From DASUCS01 sp041166385 (lineage in GTDB: Bacteria; Actinomycetota; Acidimicrobiia; Acidimicrobiales; JACDCH01), in contig JBEEFW010000029.1 in NCBI GenBank assembly GCA_041166385.1, positions 18,450 to 82,449 on the forward strand: a stretch of DNA of 64,000 bases, given 5' to 3'. The notes under the pieces were generated by a model. The model was not told the DNA's origin. It did no database searches and saw nothing but the letters and a program-made list of their open reading frames with translations. The number at the start of each line of letters is the position of its first letter. Within the stretch, counting starts at the first letter, position 1. Shown piece by piece: positions 1 through 7,965 of the stretch. The position numbers were made by a program, and so were the translations under genes.

Positions 1-384
1 CAGTCGCTCGATGATCGGCTCGTCGAGGCGTGGGTCTCGGAACCAATGACACATGATCACGTCGACAGGTGGACCCGCCGGAAGTCCGAGGTCGAGGTCG
101 ACCACGTCGAACCGGCACCGGTCGCCGACACCGGTCTCGATCGCGAGCGTCTGCGCCAGATCAACTGCGACCGCAGAGACGTCGACGCCCCACACGTTCA
201 TGCCTCGGGTCGCCAACCACACGGCCAGCGTTCCGCGCCCGCAGGCCAACTCGAGGGCATCCCCGGCGGTGGGAAAGATCCCCACGTTCGGCGCAAAGAC
301 TGGCGGCGGACCGATGCGATCGAGCGGCGCCGCGCCGATACCTGCGTACCGCTCATCCCAGTGGCTGCGGTCTTCATCGGTCAC
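1..384 (-). CDS. SAM-dependent class I methyltransferase (3' truncated)
   Basis: The reverse strand from a GTG at 384 gives 128 codons open to the window edge, so the C-terminus is missing. The N-terminus carries the motif SHWDERY, then the SAM-binding glycine motif LELACGRGTLAVWL near residues 43-56 and the acidic strand WGVDVSAVAVDLA, both typical of TehB/UbiE-like methyltransferases. The substrate cannot be told. An ATG two bases upstream is followed at once by a stop codon, so GTG is the only sensible start. No neighbouring gene points to a pathway. Confidence 0.8.
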   Translation of the reverse strand, partial: MTDEDRSHWDERYAGIGAAPLDRIGPPPVFAPNVGIFPTAGDALELACGRGTLAVWLATRGMNVWGVDVSAVAVDLAQTLAIETGVGDRCRFDVVDLDLGLPAGPPVDVIMCHWFRDPRLDEPIIERL

Positions 385-654
385 ATGAGCCCAATCGCAA
401 TCCGCGGTCGCCGACCGCGTGTTGCTCGCGTTTTCCACATCCCAGCGACAACTGTTGCACGGCGGGGGGCAGCCTTCGATTTGTCGCTGGGATGTGAGAC
501 GCGGGTGCTACCCAAGACTCAAGGCTGCGCCGGCCCAGTGGCGCTCGGCGGATCCTTGCGCTTCAGGCCGTGGCCGGAACTGTCTCCATCCTGTTCGGCC
601 GATGACGCTCATTGCTGAGACGCTCGGAAGCGGCACTTCTGCGCTCCTCGTCGA
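385..654. other. Non-coding stretch with one strong hairpin
   Basis: I see no convincing gene here. The short open frames on the plus strand are arginine/proline-rich shadow translations. The only clear structure is the perfect 16-bp inverted repeat at 436-496, listed separately. Confidence 0.5.
436..496. repeat. Perfect 16-bp inverted repeat, 29-nt loop
   Basis: The arm CACATCCCAGCGACAA (436-451) is the exact reverse complement of 481-496. The loop is 29 nt and G-rich. There is no following T-run, so a classical intrinsic terminator is unlikely. The architecture (long perfect arms, loop of tens of nt) resembles the other palindromes listed in this window, although the arm sequence differs. 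Confidence 0.85.
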
Positions 655-807
655 CTAGAGGTACGTCACGCCAAGAAGGATGCTCAGAACGCCCACAGCC
701 ATGGCGCACAGGTCAATCGCCACCGTAAGCCAGACGCCATGACCCGAATCTTCGCCGCCGGTGATTCTCCGCGCGTTGAGCGACCGAAACGGTCGCTTGT
801 CATCCAA
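655..807 (-). CDS. Possible 50-aa single-pass membrane protein
   Basis: The reverse strand from a TTG at 807 to a TAG at 655-657 encodes about 50 residues. A polar N-terminus (DDKRPFRSLNARR) is followed by one hydrophobic segment (VWLTVAIDLCAMAVGVL), which looks like a natural membrane helix rather than a shadow frame. The same frame continues upstream through a Cys-x-x-Cys motif (CTRC) into the end of the next gene without an ATG or GTG, so the start is uncertain. Function is unknown. Confidence 0.3.
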   Translation of the reverse strand: MDDKRPFRSLNARRITGGEDSGHGVWLTVAIDLCAMAVGVLSILLGVTYL

Positions 808-848
808 ATTGGAGAGTCCCGCGGCCCGCACACCGGGTACAGGGCGGT

Positions 849-1193
849 TTAGCTAGGGCGCCGGTTCAGGTGCTCGGGCGGTTCGGCCTTCCGCTTGTAG
901 CCGTGGCCGAAGAAGCCGCCGACCGGCCGGGCGTGGGCGTGGTAGTGGTCGGGGATGTTGCGCATGTTGTCGTCGACGTAGTGCTCGAAGGTGAAGAAGT
1001 CGCGCACGACGTTGGCGAGTCGGTCGTGCAGCGCAGCTTTCACGTCGTCCGCCGGCTTGGCGTCGTGGTTGCGCCACACCACCATCGGGACCGCGCAGAT
1101 CTCGCACTCGGCGATCCAGCACAACTCGTCCTCGAAGAACCACGGGGTGATGCGCGCTTCCTCACACAGGTCGCAGCTCGGGTCCTTCGTCAC
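849..1193 (-). CDS. Small zinc-ribbon protein with C-terminal HYHAH motif
   Basis: This protein of 114 aa has two CxxC pairs near the N-terminus (CDLC at about 7-10 and CEIC at about 30-33), consistent with one structural zinc. The C-terminal half contains IPDHYHAHARP, which resembles the His-x-His-x-His signature of HIT-type nucleotide hydrolases, but the rest of a HIT fold is not evident. Its GTG start overlaps the TGA of the upstream MmcQ-like gene (GTGA), so it is probably translated with the trp operon. Biochemical role is unknown. Confidence 0.7.
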   Translation of the reverse strand: MTKDPSCDLCEEARITPWFFEDELCWIAECEICAVPMVVWRNHDAKPADDVKAALHDRLANVVRDFFTFEHYVDDNMRNIPDHYHAHARPVGGFFGHGYKRKAEPPEHLNRRPS

Positions 1194-1534
1194 GACGAGG
1201 TCACCAACCGAGCCAGTGTCTTCGGGGCGATGATGCAGTAGCTCGTCGCGACGAGCTCGGCGACCTCGCTCCAGTCCACGCCTGCGGTGAGATGCATACC
1301 GATCCAGCCCTTCGTGGCGACATACGGAGGAAGGTAGAACCGTGCTTCGTTCTCGAGCAGCGCGGGACGCTCATCGGGGTCGGCCTTCATGCTGATGCTC
1401 GAGCCGTCTGGTGCCGCCATCACGAAGATCTTCTTTCGCACCCGGAAGTTCGGCGACTCCCACGTGAACTCCTCGGTGGCCTCGGGCAGCGCCAGCGCGA
1501 TCTTGCGCAGCTTGGCGAGGCGCGATTCAGCCAT
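1190..1534 (-). CDS. MmcQ/YjbR-family protein
   Basis: This 114-aa protein has the YjbR/MmcQ (CyaY-like fold) layout: an N-terminal LALPEATEEFTWESPNFRV segment, the strand KKIFVMAAPDGSSISMK, and a C-terminal WIGMHL..GVDWSEVAELVATSYCIIAP. The family is often annotated as DNA-binding, but its biochemical role is not established. The start codon overlaps the 3' end of trpA by 8 bp and its stop overlaps the next gene, so it is the penultimate gene of the trpCFBA unit. There is no obvious link to tryptophan synthesis. Confidence 0.85.
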   Translation of the reverse strand: MAESRLAKLRKIALALPEATEEFTWESPNFRVRKKIFVMAAPDGSSISMKADPDERPALLENEARFYLPPYVATKGWIGMHLTAGVDWSEVAELVATSYCIIAPKTLARLVTSS

Positions 1535-2303
1535 GGTCGAGCCCGGCGCGGAGCTCGCTCACGAACGCCGCTGCTCCCTCCGGGCCCTCGCCGTCGAGCA
1601 GCCGGCGAATGAGCGCCGATCCGACGATGACGCCGTCGGCCTCCTGGCAGATCTCGATCGCCTGGGCGACCGTCGACACGCCGACACCGACGAGGACCGG
1701 CACGTCGGTGACCGCCTTCAACCGCTTGGCCATCACGAGCGCCGACGAGGCGAGTGCGGTGCGTTCGCCGGTGACCCCGAGGAGCCCGACGCCGTACACG
1801 AACCCGCGCGATCGCGCGCAGATGCGAGGCAAGCGCTCGTCGGGTGCGGTGGGTGCCGCGAGCATCACGGTCTCGATGCCGGCGTCGTCGGCCACGGCAC
1901 ACCACGGACCGGCCTCTTCAAGGGGCAGGTCGGGCAGGATCGCCGCGGCTACGCCGACATCCGCCAGCGATCGTGCGAACCGCTCGTGCCCCATGTGGAA
2001 GGCGATGTTGTAGTAGGTCATTACCGCGAGGGGCACGCCCGCATCGAGGGTGCGCAGGCCGTCGAGGATGGATTGCGGCGTCACGCCCGCCCGCAAGGCG
2101 CGCTCGGACGCTTCCTGGATCGTGGGGCCGTCCATCACGGGATCGGAGAACGGGATGCCGATCTCGATCGCATCGGCGCCGGCGGAGGCAACCGCTCGCA
2201 CGACCTCGGTCCAGTCGTCGCCGAGCCCGCCGGTGACGTACGGGACGAGCAGCTTGCGGCCGCGGTCACGCGCCGCCCGCAGCGTTGCTTCGAGGTCACC
2301 CAA
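1527..2303 (-). CDS. trpA: Tryptophan synthase alpha subunit
   Basis: TrpA cleaves indole-3-glycerol phosphate to indole, which passes to TrpB. The 258-aa product has normal length. Both catalytic acids are visible: the Glu of ADAIEIGIPFSDP and the Asp of DPVMDGPTIQ. The phosphate-binding end ADGVIVGSALIRRL is also present. The reading frame opens with TTG at 2303, overlapping the stop of trpB by 8 bp (translational coupling); no ATG lies near. It belongs to the trpC-F-B-A unit. Confidence 0.97.
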   Translation of the reverse strand: MGDLEATLRAARDRGRKLLVPYVTGGLGDDWTEVVRAVASAGADAIEIGIPFSDPVMDGPTIQEASERALRAGVTPQSILDGLRTLDAGVPLAVMTYYNIAFHMGHERFARSLADVGVAAAILPDLPLEEAGPWCAVADDAGIETVMLAAPTAPDERLPRICARSRGFVYGVGLLGVTGERTALASSALVMAKRLKAVTDVPVLVGVGVSTVAQAIEICQEADGVIVGSALIRRLLDGEGPEGAAAFVSELRAGLDHG

Positions 2304-3477
2304 TGGTGTCGCCCACGATGTCGCTGACCTGTTGCACGTCCTTGTCGCCGCGCCCGCTCATGTTCAGCAGCACGGTCTTCCCCGCCAGCTCCTTCTGCGC
2401 CGACACCACCCACGCCAACGCGTGCATCGGCTCGAGCGCGGGGATGATGCCCTCGGACCGCGACATCAGGGCGAACGCGTCGAGCACCTGCTGGTCGGTG
2501 ACCGCGAAGTAGCGAGCACGACCGAGATCCGCGAGGTGCGCGTGCTCAGGCCCGACACCCGGATAGTCGAGGCCGGCGGAGATCGACTCCGCCTCGAGCA
2601 CCTGTCCCCACTCGTCTTGCAACAAGTAGCTCAGGGAACCGTGCACCACGCCGGGCACACCGCGACCGACGGCCGCGCCACCGGCGGGTTCGACACCGAC
2701 GAGATCGACGTCGGGCAGCTCGGCGAAGCCACTGAAGATCCCTGCGGCGTTGGACCCGCCGCCCACGCACGCGACGACGACATCGGGATCGTGTCCGTCG
2801 AGCAGCGCGCGGCACTGTTCGCGCGCCTCGCTGCCGATCACCCGCTGCAGCTCGCGCACCATCCACGGATACGGATGCGGTCCCATGACCGAGCCGAGGC
2901 AGTAATGCGTGGACTCCACCGTTGCCACCCAGTCGCGCAAGGCCTCGTTGATCGCGTCCTTGAGCGTGCGACTCCCGGACACTGCGGCGCGCACCTCCGC
3001 ACCGAGCAATCGCATGCGAAACACGTTGAGCTCTTGTCGCTTCATGTCGACTTCGCCCATGTACACGACGCACTCCATGCCGAGCAGGGCGGCGGCCGTC
3101 GCTGTGGCCACACCGTGTTGGCCGGCGCCTGTCTCCGCCACGAGCCGGGTCTTGCCCATGCGCTGCGCGAGCAGCGCCTGGCCGAGCACGTTGTTGATCT
3201 TGTGCGAGCCGGTGTGGTTGAGGTCTTCGCGCTTGAGCAGCAGCCGGAGGCCGAGGTCGGCCGACAGCCGGCGGCAATCGGTGAGGGGCGAGGGCCGGCC
3301 CGCGTAGTCGCGCAAGAGCCGATCGAGCTCGGCGCGAAATTCAGCATCGCCCCACGCTGAGCGAAACGCCTGCTCGAGCTCAGCGCAGGCGGGGACGAGT
3401 GTCTCCGGCACGAACCGCCCGCCGAACTGTCCGAACCGACCCTCAGGTGTCGGGTCGCCCATCACGGCGGCGGTCAA
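2296..3477 (-). CDS. trpB: Tryptophan synthase beta subunit
   Basis: TrpB is the PLP enzyme that condenses indole with serine. The product is 393 aa. The PLP lysine is in HTGSHKINN (about K93), the catalytic Glu in AETGAGQHG, and the phosphate loop in GGGSNAAGI. The frame opens with TTG at 3477 overlapping the trpF stop (TTGA); an ATG at 3462 is the alternative and gives the more typical N-terminus MGDPTPEGRFG. It is sandwiched between trpF and trpA with overlaps on both sides, indicating a single operon. Confidence 0.97.
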   Translation of the reverse strand: MTAAVMGDPTPEGRFGQFGGRFVPETLVPACAELEQAFRSAWGDAEFRAELDRLLRDYAGRPSPLTDCRRLSADLGLRLLLKREDLNHTGSHKINNVLGQALLAQRMGKTRLVAETGAGQHGVATATAAALLGMECVVYMGEVDMKRQELNVFRMRLLGAEVRAAVSGSRTLKDAINEALRDWVATVESTHYCLGSVMGPHPYPWMVRELQRVIGSEAREQCRALLDGHDPDVVVACVGGGSNAAGIFSGFAELPDVDLVGVEPAGGAAVGRGVPGVVHGSLSYLLQDEWGQVLEAESISAGLDYPGVGPEHAHLADLGRARYFAVTDQQVLDAFALMSRSEGIIPALEPMHALAWVVSAQKELAGKTVLLNMSGRGDKDVQQVSDIVGDTIG

Positions 3478-4136
3478 TACTCGTCCTCCTGCCAGTCGAA
3501 CGGACGCTCGTCTTCGTCGCCTCGGTAGCGCCTGGGCGCGGCCGCCTTGGCGTTGCGCACGAAGTCGCGCACCAGGCGAGCGTCTTTCCGGCCGGGCCCG
3601 CTCTCGACCCCGGTGGACACATCGACGCCCCAGGGCTTCACGCGTTCGATGGCCTCGGCCACGTTGTCGGGGGTCAGCCCGCCGGCGAGGATCACCCGCC
3701 GGTTGATCGGCGCGCCTTCTGCCAACGACCAGTCGAACATCTCGCCCGACCCCGGCGCGTGCGAGTCGATGAGGATCGCGTCAGCACCGAAGTCATCGGC
3801 GCGATCGAGTGCGGGGTCGCCCGCCGGAAAACCCTTGATCACGAATGTGAGCTTCGACCGCACGAGCCTCGTCTGTTCGACGGTCTCGTGCCCGTGCAGT
3901 TGGGCGGCGCGCAAGCCGATCGAGTTGACGATCTCGACGACGCGTTGCGGCGATTCGTCGCGGAAGACGCCGACGGTGAGCACCTCGGGAGGAAGGCGGC
4001 GCACGATGTCGCGCACCAGGCCGGCTGCAACCTGCCGCGACGACGGCGCGAACACGAATCCGACGGCATCAGCACCCATAGCGATCGCGAGGAGCGCGTC
4101 CTCCTCGCTGGTGATGCCGCAGATCTTCACGAACAT
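3474..4136 (-). CDS. trpF: Phosphoribosylanthranilate isomerase
   Basis: TrpF catalyses the Amadori rearrangement of phosphoribosylanthranilate. I start it at the ATG at 4136 giving MFVKICGIT, the family's usual N-terminus with the catalytic Cys, although the frame stays open upstream to 4208. The general-acid Asp is in AILIDSHAPGSGE, and the phosphate site is GGLTPDNV. A C-terminal acidic extension (RYRGDEDERPFDWQEDEY) after the barrel is unusual. It starts 13 bp after trpC and overlaps trpB. Confidence 0.95.
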   Translation of the reverse strand: MFVKICGITSEEDALLAIAMGADAVGFVFAPSSRQVAAGLVRDIVRRLPPEVLTVGVFRDESPQRVVEIVNSIGLRAAQLHGHETVEQTRLVRSKLTFVIKGFPAGDPALDRADDFGADAILIDSHAPGSGEMFDWSLAEGAPINRRVILAGGLTPDNVAEAIERVKPWGVDVSTGVESGPGRKDARLVRDFVRNAKAAAPRRYRGDEDERPFDWQEDEY

Positions 4137-4149
4137 GAGAAGTCCGACG

Positions 4150-4944
4150 CTACTGGGCGGCCTTGGCGCCAACCGCAAGCAATCCGGCCACTGCGGCCGC
4201 CGGATCACCCGATCGCACCAAGCTCTCCCCCACCAGCACGGCGTCGTAGCCAGCCGCCGCCAATGGCGCGGCGTCGTCGGGACCGCCGATGCCCGACTCC
4301 GCGATGCGGATGACGCCCGCGGGGATGTTCGGCGCCAGACGCACGGCGCGGGCGGTGTCGACCGCGAACGTCACGAGGTCGCGCTGATTGACACCGACGA
4401 GGGTGGCGCCGACACGCAGCGCCCGCTCGAGCTCGGCCTCGTCGTGCACCTCGACGAGCGCGCCGATGCCGAGATCGACTGCCAACGCGTGGAAGTCAGC
4501 AAGCTCCGCGTCGTCGAGCGCGGCGACGATCAGCAACACCGCGTCGGCTCCCATGATGCGGGCATCACAGACATCGGCGAGCGCGACGGTGAAGTCTTTT
4601 CGCAGCACTGGCGCGGCGATCGCGCGACGGGCGGCGATCAGATCCTCGACGGAGCCACCGAAGTACTCGACGTCGGTGAGCACCGACACACACGCGGCGC
4701 CGCCGTACTCGTACGCCTGCGCCAGCGTCGCGGCATCGAGGTCGGCGTCGATCGTCCCTTTCGACGGTGAGCGCCGCTTCACCTCGGCGATGACCGAGAA
4801 CCCGCCGGCCAACGCCGCTGCGAATCCTCGAGCCGCCGGCTGCTGACGAGCCTGCTCCACCAAGCGCTCGAACGGCCGCTCGTCGGCCGCGACGCGACCA
4901 CGGTGATCCGACAGGATCGCATCGAGGTAGGTAGCGGACATCAC
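4150..4944 (-). CDS. trpC: Indole-3-glycerol phosphate synthase
   Basis: TrpC closes the indole ring. The 264-aa product is monofunctional, separate from TrpF. Signature regions are VIAEVKRRSPSKG (catalytic Lys), VLRKDFTV, GADAVLLIVA, GVNQRDL and ESGI. The start is either GTG 4944 or the adjacent ATG 4941. It is the first gene of trpC-F-B-A; trpD and trpG are not in this window. The divergent response-regulator gene begins 56 bp away. Confidence 0.96.
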   Translation of the reverse strand: MMSATYLDAILSDHRGRVAADERPFERLVEQARQQPAARGFAAALAGGFSVIAEVKRRSPSKGTIDADLDAATLAQAYEYGGAACVSVLTDVEYFGGSVEDLIAARRAIAAPVLRKDFTVALADVCDARIMGADAVLLIVAALDDAELADFHALAVDLGIGALVEVHDEAELERALRVGATLVGVNQRDLVTFAVDTARAVRLAPNIPAGVIRIAESGIGGPDDAAPLAAAGYDAVLVGESLVRSGDPAAAVAGLLAVGAKAAQ

Positions 4945-4989
4945 ACAGTCCTAACGAGGGTCTCACCGGCCGGCAACAAGGGGCGCGAC

Positions 4990-4995
4990 GATACT
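4990..4995 (+). promoter_or_regulatory. Candidate -10 (GATACT), leaderless spacing
   Basis: GATACT ends five bases before the ATG of the response regulator, so transcription should start at or next to the start codon. I see no ribosome binding site and no clear -35. Inferred from position and from the same arrangement at many genes here. Confidence 0.45.
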
Positions 4996-5000
4996 GGCCG

Positions 5001-5681
5001 ATGGGAGAACCCCTGCCGGTCGTACTTGTCGAAGACGACCCACACATCGCCGATCTGGTCTCGCTCTACCTCGACCAGTCGGGCTTCCGCGTCTACCGGG
5101 CCGACAACGGCACGGATGGGCTGCGGATCATCGACGAGCGGCAGCCGAAGCTGGTGATCCTCGACGTCGGGCTCGCCGGTGACATCGACGGGCTCGAGGT
5201 GTGCCGCCGGCTGCGGGCCACCACCGATGTGCCCGTCATCATGCTCACCGCCCGCGACGGGGAGATCGATCGCGTGCTCGGCCTCGAGTTGGGCGCGGAC
5301 GACTATGTCACCAAGCCCTTCTCGCCTCGCGAGCTCGTCGCTCGCGTGAAGGCGATCTTGCGTCGAGCGGACGGTTCGTCCCGGAAGCTCGCGCAATTGG
5401 TGTTGACCGTGGGTGACGTCGAGGTCGACCTGCCGCGCGCCGAAGCGCGAGTCGCGGGCGCCGTTGTCGCCCTGACAACCCGCGAGTTCGCGCTGCTGCG
5501 GTACCTCACGGAGAACAAAGGGCTGGCCCTGTCCCGCCGCCAATTGCTCGACGGCGCGTGGGGCGCAGATTGGTACGGCGACGAGCGCACGGTCGACGTC
5601 CACGTTCGGCAGTTGCGCAAGAAACTCGGCGACGGCTTTCCGCTCGCGACCGTGCGCGGCATCGGCTACCGGCTCGAGTAA
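5001..5681 (+). CDS. OmpR/PhoB-family response regulator
   Basis: The 226-aa protein has an N-terminal receiver domain with the acidic pocket VEDDPH, phosphoacceptor Asp55 in LVILDVGLAG, the conserved Thr in MLTARDG and Lys in YVTKPFSPREL. The C-terminus is a winged-helix DNA-binding domain (LTTREFALLRYL ... RTVDVHVRQLRKKL ... VRGIGYRLE). It lies 6 bp upstream of its histidine kinase, so the two form a two-component system. The signal and target genes are unknown. Confidence 0.95.
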   Translation: MGEPLPVVLVEDDPHIADLVSLYLDQSGFRVYRADNGTDGLRIIDERQPKLVILDVGLAGDIDGLEVCRRLRATTDVPVIMLTARDGEIDRVLGLELGADDYVTKPFSPRELVARVKAILRRADGSSRKLAQLVLTVGDVEVDLPRAEARVAGAVVALTTREFALLRYLTENKGLALSRRQLLDGAWGADWYGDERTVDVHVRQLRKKLGDGFPLATVRGIGYRLE

Positions 5682-5687
5682 CGACTC

Positions 5688-7067
5688 ATGACTCGCCGCC
5701 TCACGCTGGTCATCGTCGGCACCGTCGCGGCCACGCTGCTGCTCGCGGGCGTCGGCACGCTCGCGCTCGCTCGGCTGGGCGCACGCGACCAGACGCAGCG
5801 CGAGTTGCGCACGCAGGCTCTCGACATCGCCGCGTCGATCCAGACGCTCGACGCGAACGGCCAGTTCGGCGTCTTGAACAACCTGCGACGCGCGCTCCAT
5901 CTGGACGGCATCGCCGTGCTGCGCTTCGGGCCTGGCGGCCGCACGATCGACGTGCTCCCGAGCGGTGTGTCGATGGACGAACTCGACCTCACCAGGCTGC
6001 GTGCCGGCCAGACGGTCACTGGCGGTCGCGGATCGCTCGTGTTCGCCGCCGCTCCCGCGTCGGTGACGGTGACCCTCCCGCGTGGCGGCGACGAGCAGGT
6101 CCTGGCGGTGGTCGTACTGACACGCAAGGTCGACGCCTTGCTGCGACCGGCGGTCGGTTGGTTCTTGATCGCCGCGGTGTGCACGCTCGCCATCGGCGTG
6201 CTCGTCGCGTGGCGGTTCGGACGCAGGCTGACCCGTCCCGTGCGGCAGGCCGAGGAGGCCACTCGCCGCATCAGCGCGGGCGATCTGTCGGCCCGCGTGC
6301 CCACGTCCGAGCGAGACAAGAAGGACGAGCTCAGCTCACTGATCGCGTCGATCAACACCATGGCCGAGGTGCTCGAACGTTCGAAGGGCGTGGAGCGCCA
6401 GTTCCTGCTGTCAGTCAGCCACGACCTGCGCACGCCGCTCACTTCGATCCGCGGGTACGCGGAGGCGATCGCCGACGGCGCGTTGCCTGACGCCGCCGAA
6501 GGCGGCACGATCATCCTCAGCGAGGCGCGCCGCCTGGAACGCTTGGTCGGCGATCTGCTCGATCTGGCGAAACTCGAGTCGCGGAGCTTCGCCCTGGCGC
6601 TCGGGCCCGTCGACCTCGTGGACGTCGCCGCCGGCACCATCGACGGCTTCCGCCCCGAGACCGCGGAGGCGGGGGTCACGATGGAACTCGTCACCGACGA
6701 CGAACCGACGGTCGTGAACGGCGACGCCGACCGCCTTGCGCAGATCGCAGCCAACCTCGTCCAGAATGCCCTGAAGTTCGCGCAACGCGAGATCCGAGTG
6801 TCCGTCGATACGAACGGTGGTTGGGCGCGACTCGCCGTGAGCGACGACGGTCCCGGCATCGCCCCCGAGGATCTTCCGCACGTTTTCGAACGGCTCTATG
6901 TCTCGCGCCACCAGCCCCGCCGCAGGGAAGTCGGATCGGGCCTCGGCTTGGCGATCGTGCGCGAGCTCGTCACCGCGATGGGTGGCACGGTGCAGGCGAG
7001 CGGCGCCGAGTCGGGAGGCGCATGCCTGTCGGTGCTGCTCCCTCTCAGTTCGGCGGCGAGCCGCTAG
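5688..7067 (+). CDS. Two-component sensor histidine kinase
   Basis: The 459-aa membrane kinase has TM1 at about 5-25, a roughly 125-residue extracytoplasmic region, TM2 at about 155-177 and a HAMP linker (RRLTRPVRQAEEATRRIS). The HisKA domain has phospho-acceptor His245 in SVSHDLRTPL. The ATPase domain has N box AANLVQNALKF, G1 DDGPGIAPED and G2 GSGLGLAIVREL, all intact. Partner of the preceding response regulator. Its last 23 bp overlap, tail to tail, the end of the minus-strand secreted-protein gene. Confidence 0.95.
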   Translation: MTRRLTLVIVGTVAATLLLAGVGTLALARLGARDQTQRELRTQALDIAASIQTLDANGQFGVLNNLRRALHLDGIAVLRFGPGGRTIDVLPSGVSMDELDLTRLRAGQTVTGGRGSLVFAAAPASVTVTLPRGGDEQVLAVVVLTRKVDALLRPAVGWFLIAAVCTLAIGVLVAWRFGRRLTRPVRQAEEATRRISAGDLSARVPTSERDKKDELSSLIASINTMAEVLERSKGVERQFLLSVSHDLRTPLTSIRGYAEAIADGALPDAAEGGTIILSEARRLERLVGDLLDLAKLESRSFALALGPVDLVDVAAGTIDGFRPETAEAGVTMELVTDDEPTVVNGDADRLAQIAANLVQNALKFAQREIRVSVDTNGGWARLAVSDDGPGIAPEDLPHVFERLYVSRHQPRRREVGSGLGLAIVRELVTAMGGTVQASGAESGGACLSVLLPLSSAASR

Positions 7068-7965
7068 ACGACGTCGGTGGACCGCTGCTGCTGTTCGGCG
7101 TGGAGGTCGGTGTCGTGGTGGTCGCACTGGGATCACTGCACGGCGTGACCTGGAACGTGCCGGTCTGCGCGGGCTCACTCGGCGTTGAACGCACCGCCGC
7201 TTGGATCTGGGACGCGCCCGTCTGCCGGCACTCGAGGGTGAACGTCGCGTCACCGTTGGCGTCGGTCAGCACCGACGATGCACCCCGCACCGCCCATCCC
7301 TGCACCGCAGTCAGCGCGACACCGGCGTTGACCACGGGCTCGCTGCGCACGACGCCGGCGGCGTCCACCGTCTTGCGCGCCACGCGCACGACGAATGTCA
7401 GCGGCTGATTCAGCTGCGGCGGGTCGGGCGCGGCGGCAGCCGAGAGCGCGAGCCCGGCGAAGCTCTCCACCGTGAGGTCGACGACGCGCGCTTCGCCATC
7501 AGCGATGAAGAGGATCTCCGGCTGCGTTTGTGCGAGCGACGGAACGAGGAAGGCTCGGATTCGGTAGCGACCGCCGGCGATGTTGGGCAGGTCCCAATGA
7601 CCGTCGACCGCGGTGAGCACATCGGTCGGAGGCGGCTGACCATCGACGAGGTGCTCGATGCGCACGACGGCGCTCGGGACCGGCCCCTGTGGCCCGTTGA
7701 CGGAACCGTTCAGGTGCGCGGTGCCTCCAGCCGGTACCGGCACGAGCGTCGTGGTGCCGTCGACCGCGGCCAGCTGCACGCCGGTGAGATCCTCCGGTGC
7801 CGACGTGGCCGCGGCCTCCGGCAACGTGACACCAGGCGGCGGTTGCAGCAACGGCACGTTCGCCGTGCTGCAACCTCGGATCACGAACGTCGACAGGACG
7901 ATGAGCGGAATCGCGATCGGGACGACGATGCGCAGCTCGTTGAGCCTGGGCCATCGCAGCGTCAT
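7045..7965 (-). CDS. Membrane-anchored protein with carboxypeptidase-regulatory/Ig-like domains
   Basis: I start at the ATG at 7965, which overlaps the ygfZ stop as ATGA; the frame upstream is shadow sequence. The 306-aa product has one N-terminal hydrophobic helix (about 11-29, ending VIRGC, a poor lipobox) and then a beta-rich extracytoplasmic region. A segment like GHWDLPNIAGGRYRIRAF resembles carboxypeptidase regulatory domains, and GVALTAVQGW...TDANGDATFTL resembles a bacterial Ig-like domain. The tail is Ser/Thr/Pro-rich. It may act as an envelope structural or binding protein; function unknown. Confidence 0.75.
   Translation of the reverse strand: MTLRWPRLNELRIVVPIAIPLIVLSTFVIRGCSTANVPLLQPPPGVTLPEAAATSAPEDLTGVQLAAVDGTTTLVPVPAGGTAHLNGSVNGPQGPVPSAVVRIEHLVDGQPPPTDVLTAVDGHWDLPNIAGGRYRIRAFLVPSLAQTQPEILFIADGEARVVDLTVESFAGLALSAAAAPDPPQLNQPLTFVVRVARKTVDAAGVVRSEPVVNAGVALTAVQGWAVRGASSVLTDANGDATFTLECRQTGASQIQAAVRSTPSEPAQTGTFQVTPCSDPSATTTTPTSTPNSSSGPPTSSSGSPPN

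Noticed and set aside
385..654. tRNA or small RNA gene in the longest gene-free stretch
   Set aside because: No cloverleaf, anticodon arm or CCA end could be found; only the hairpin at 436-496 is structured.
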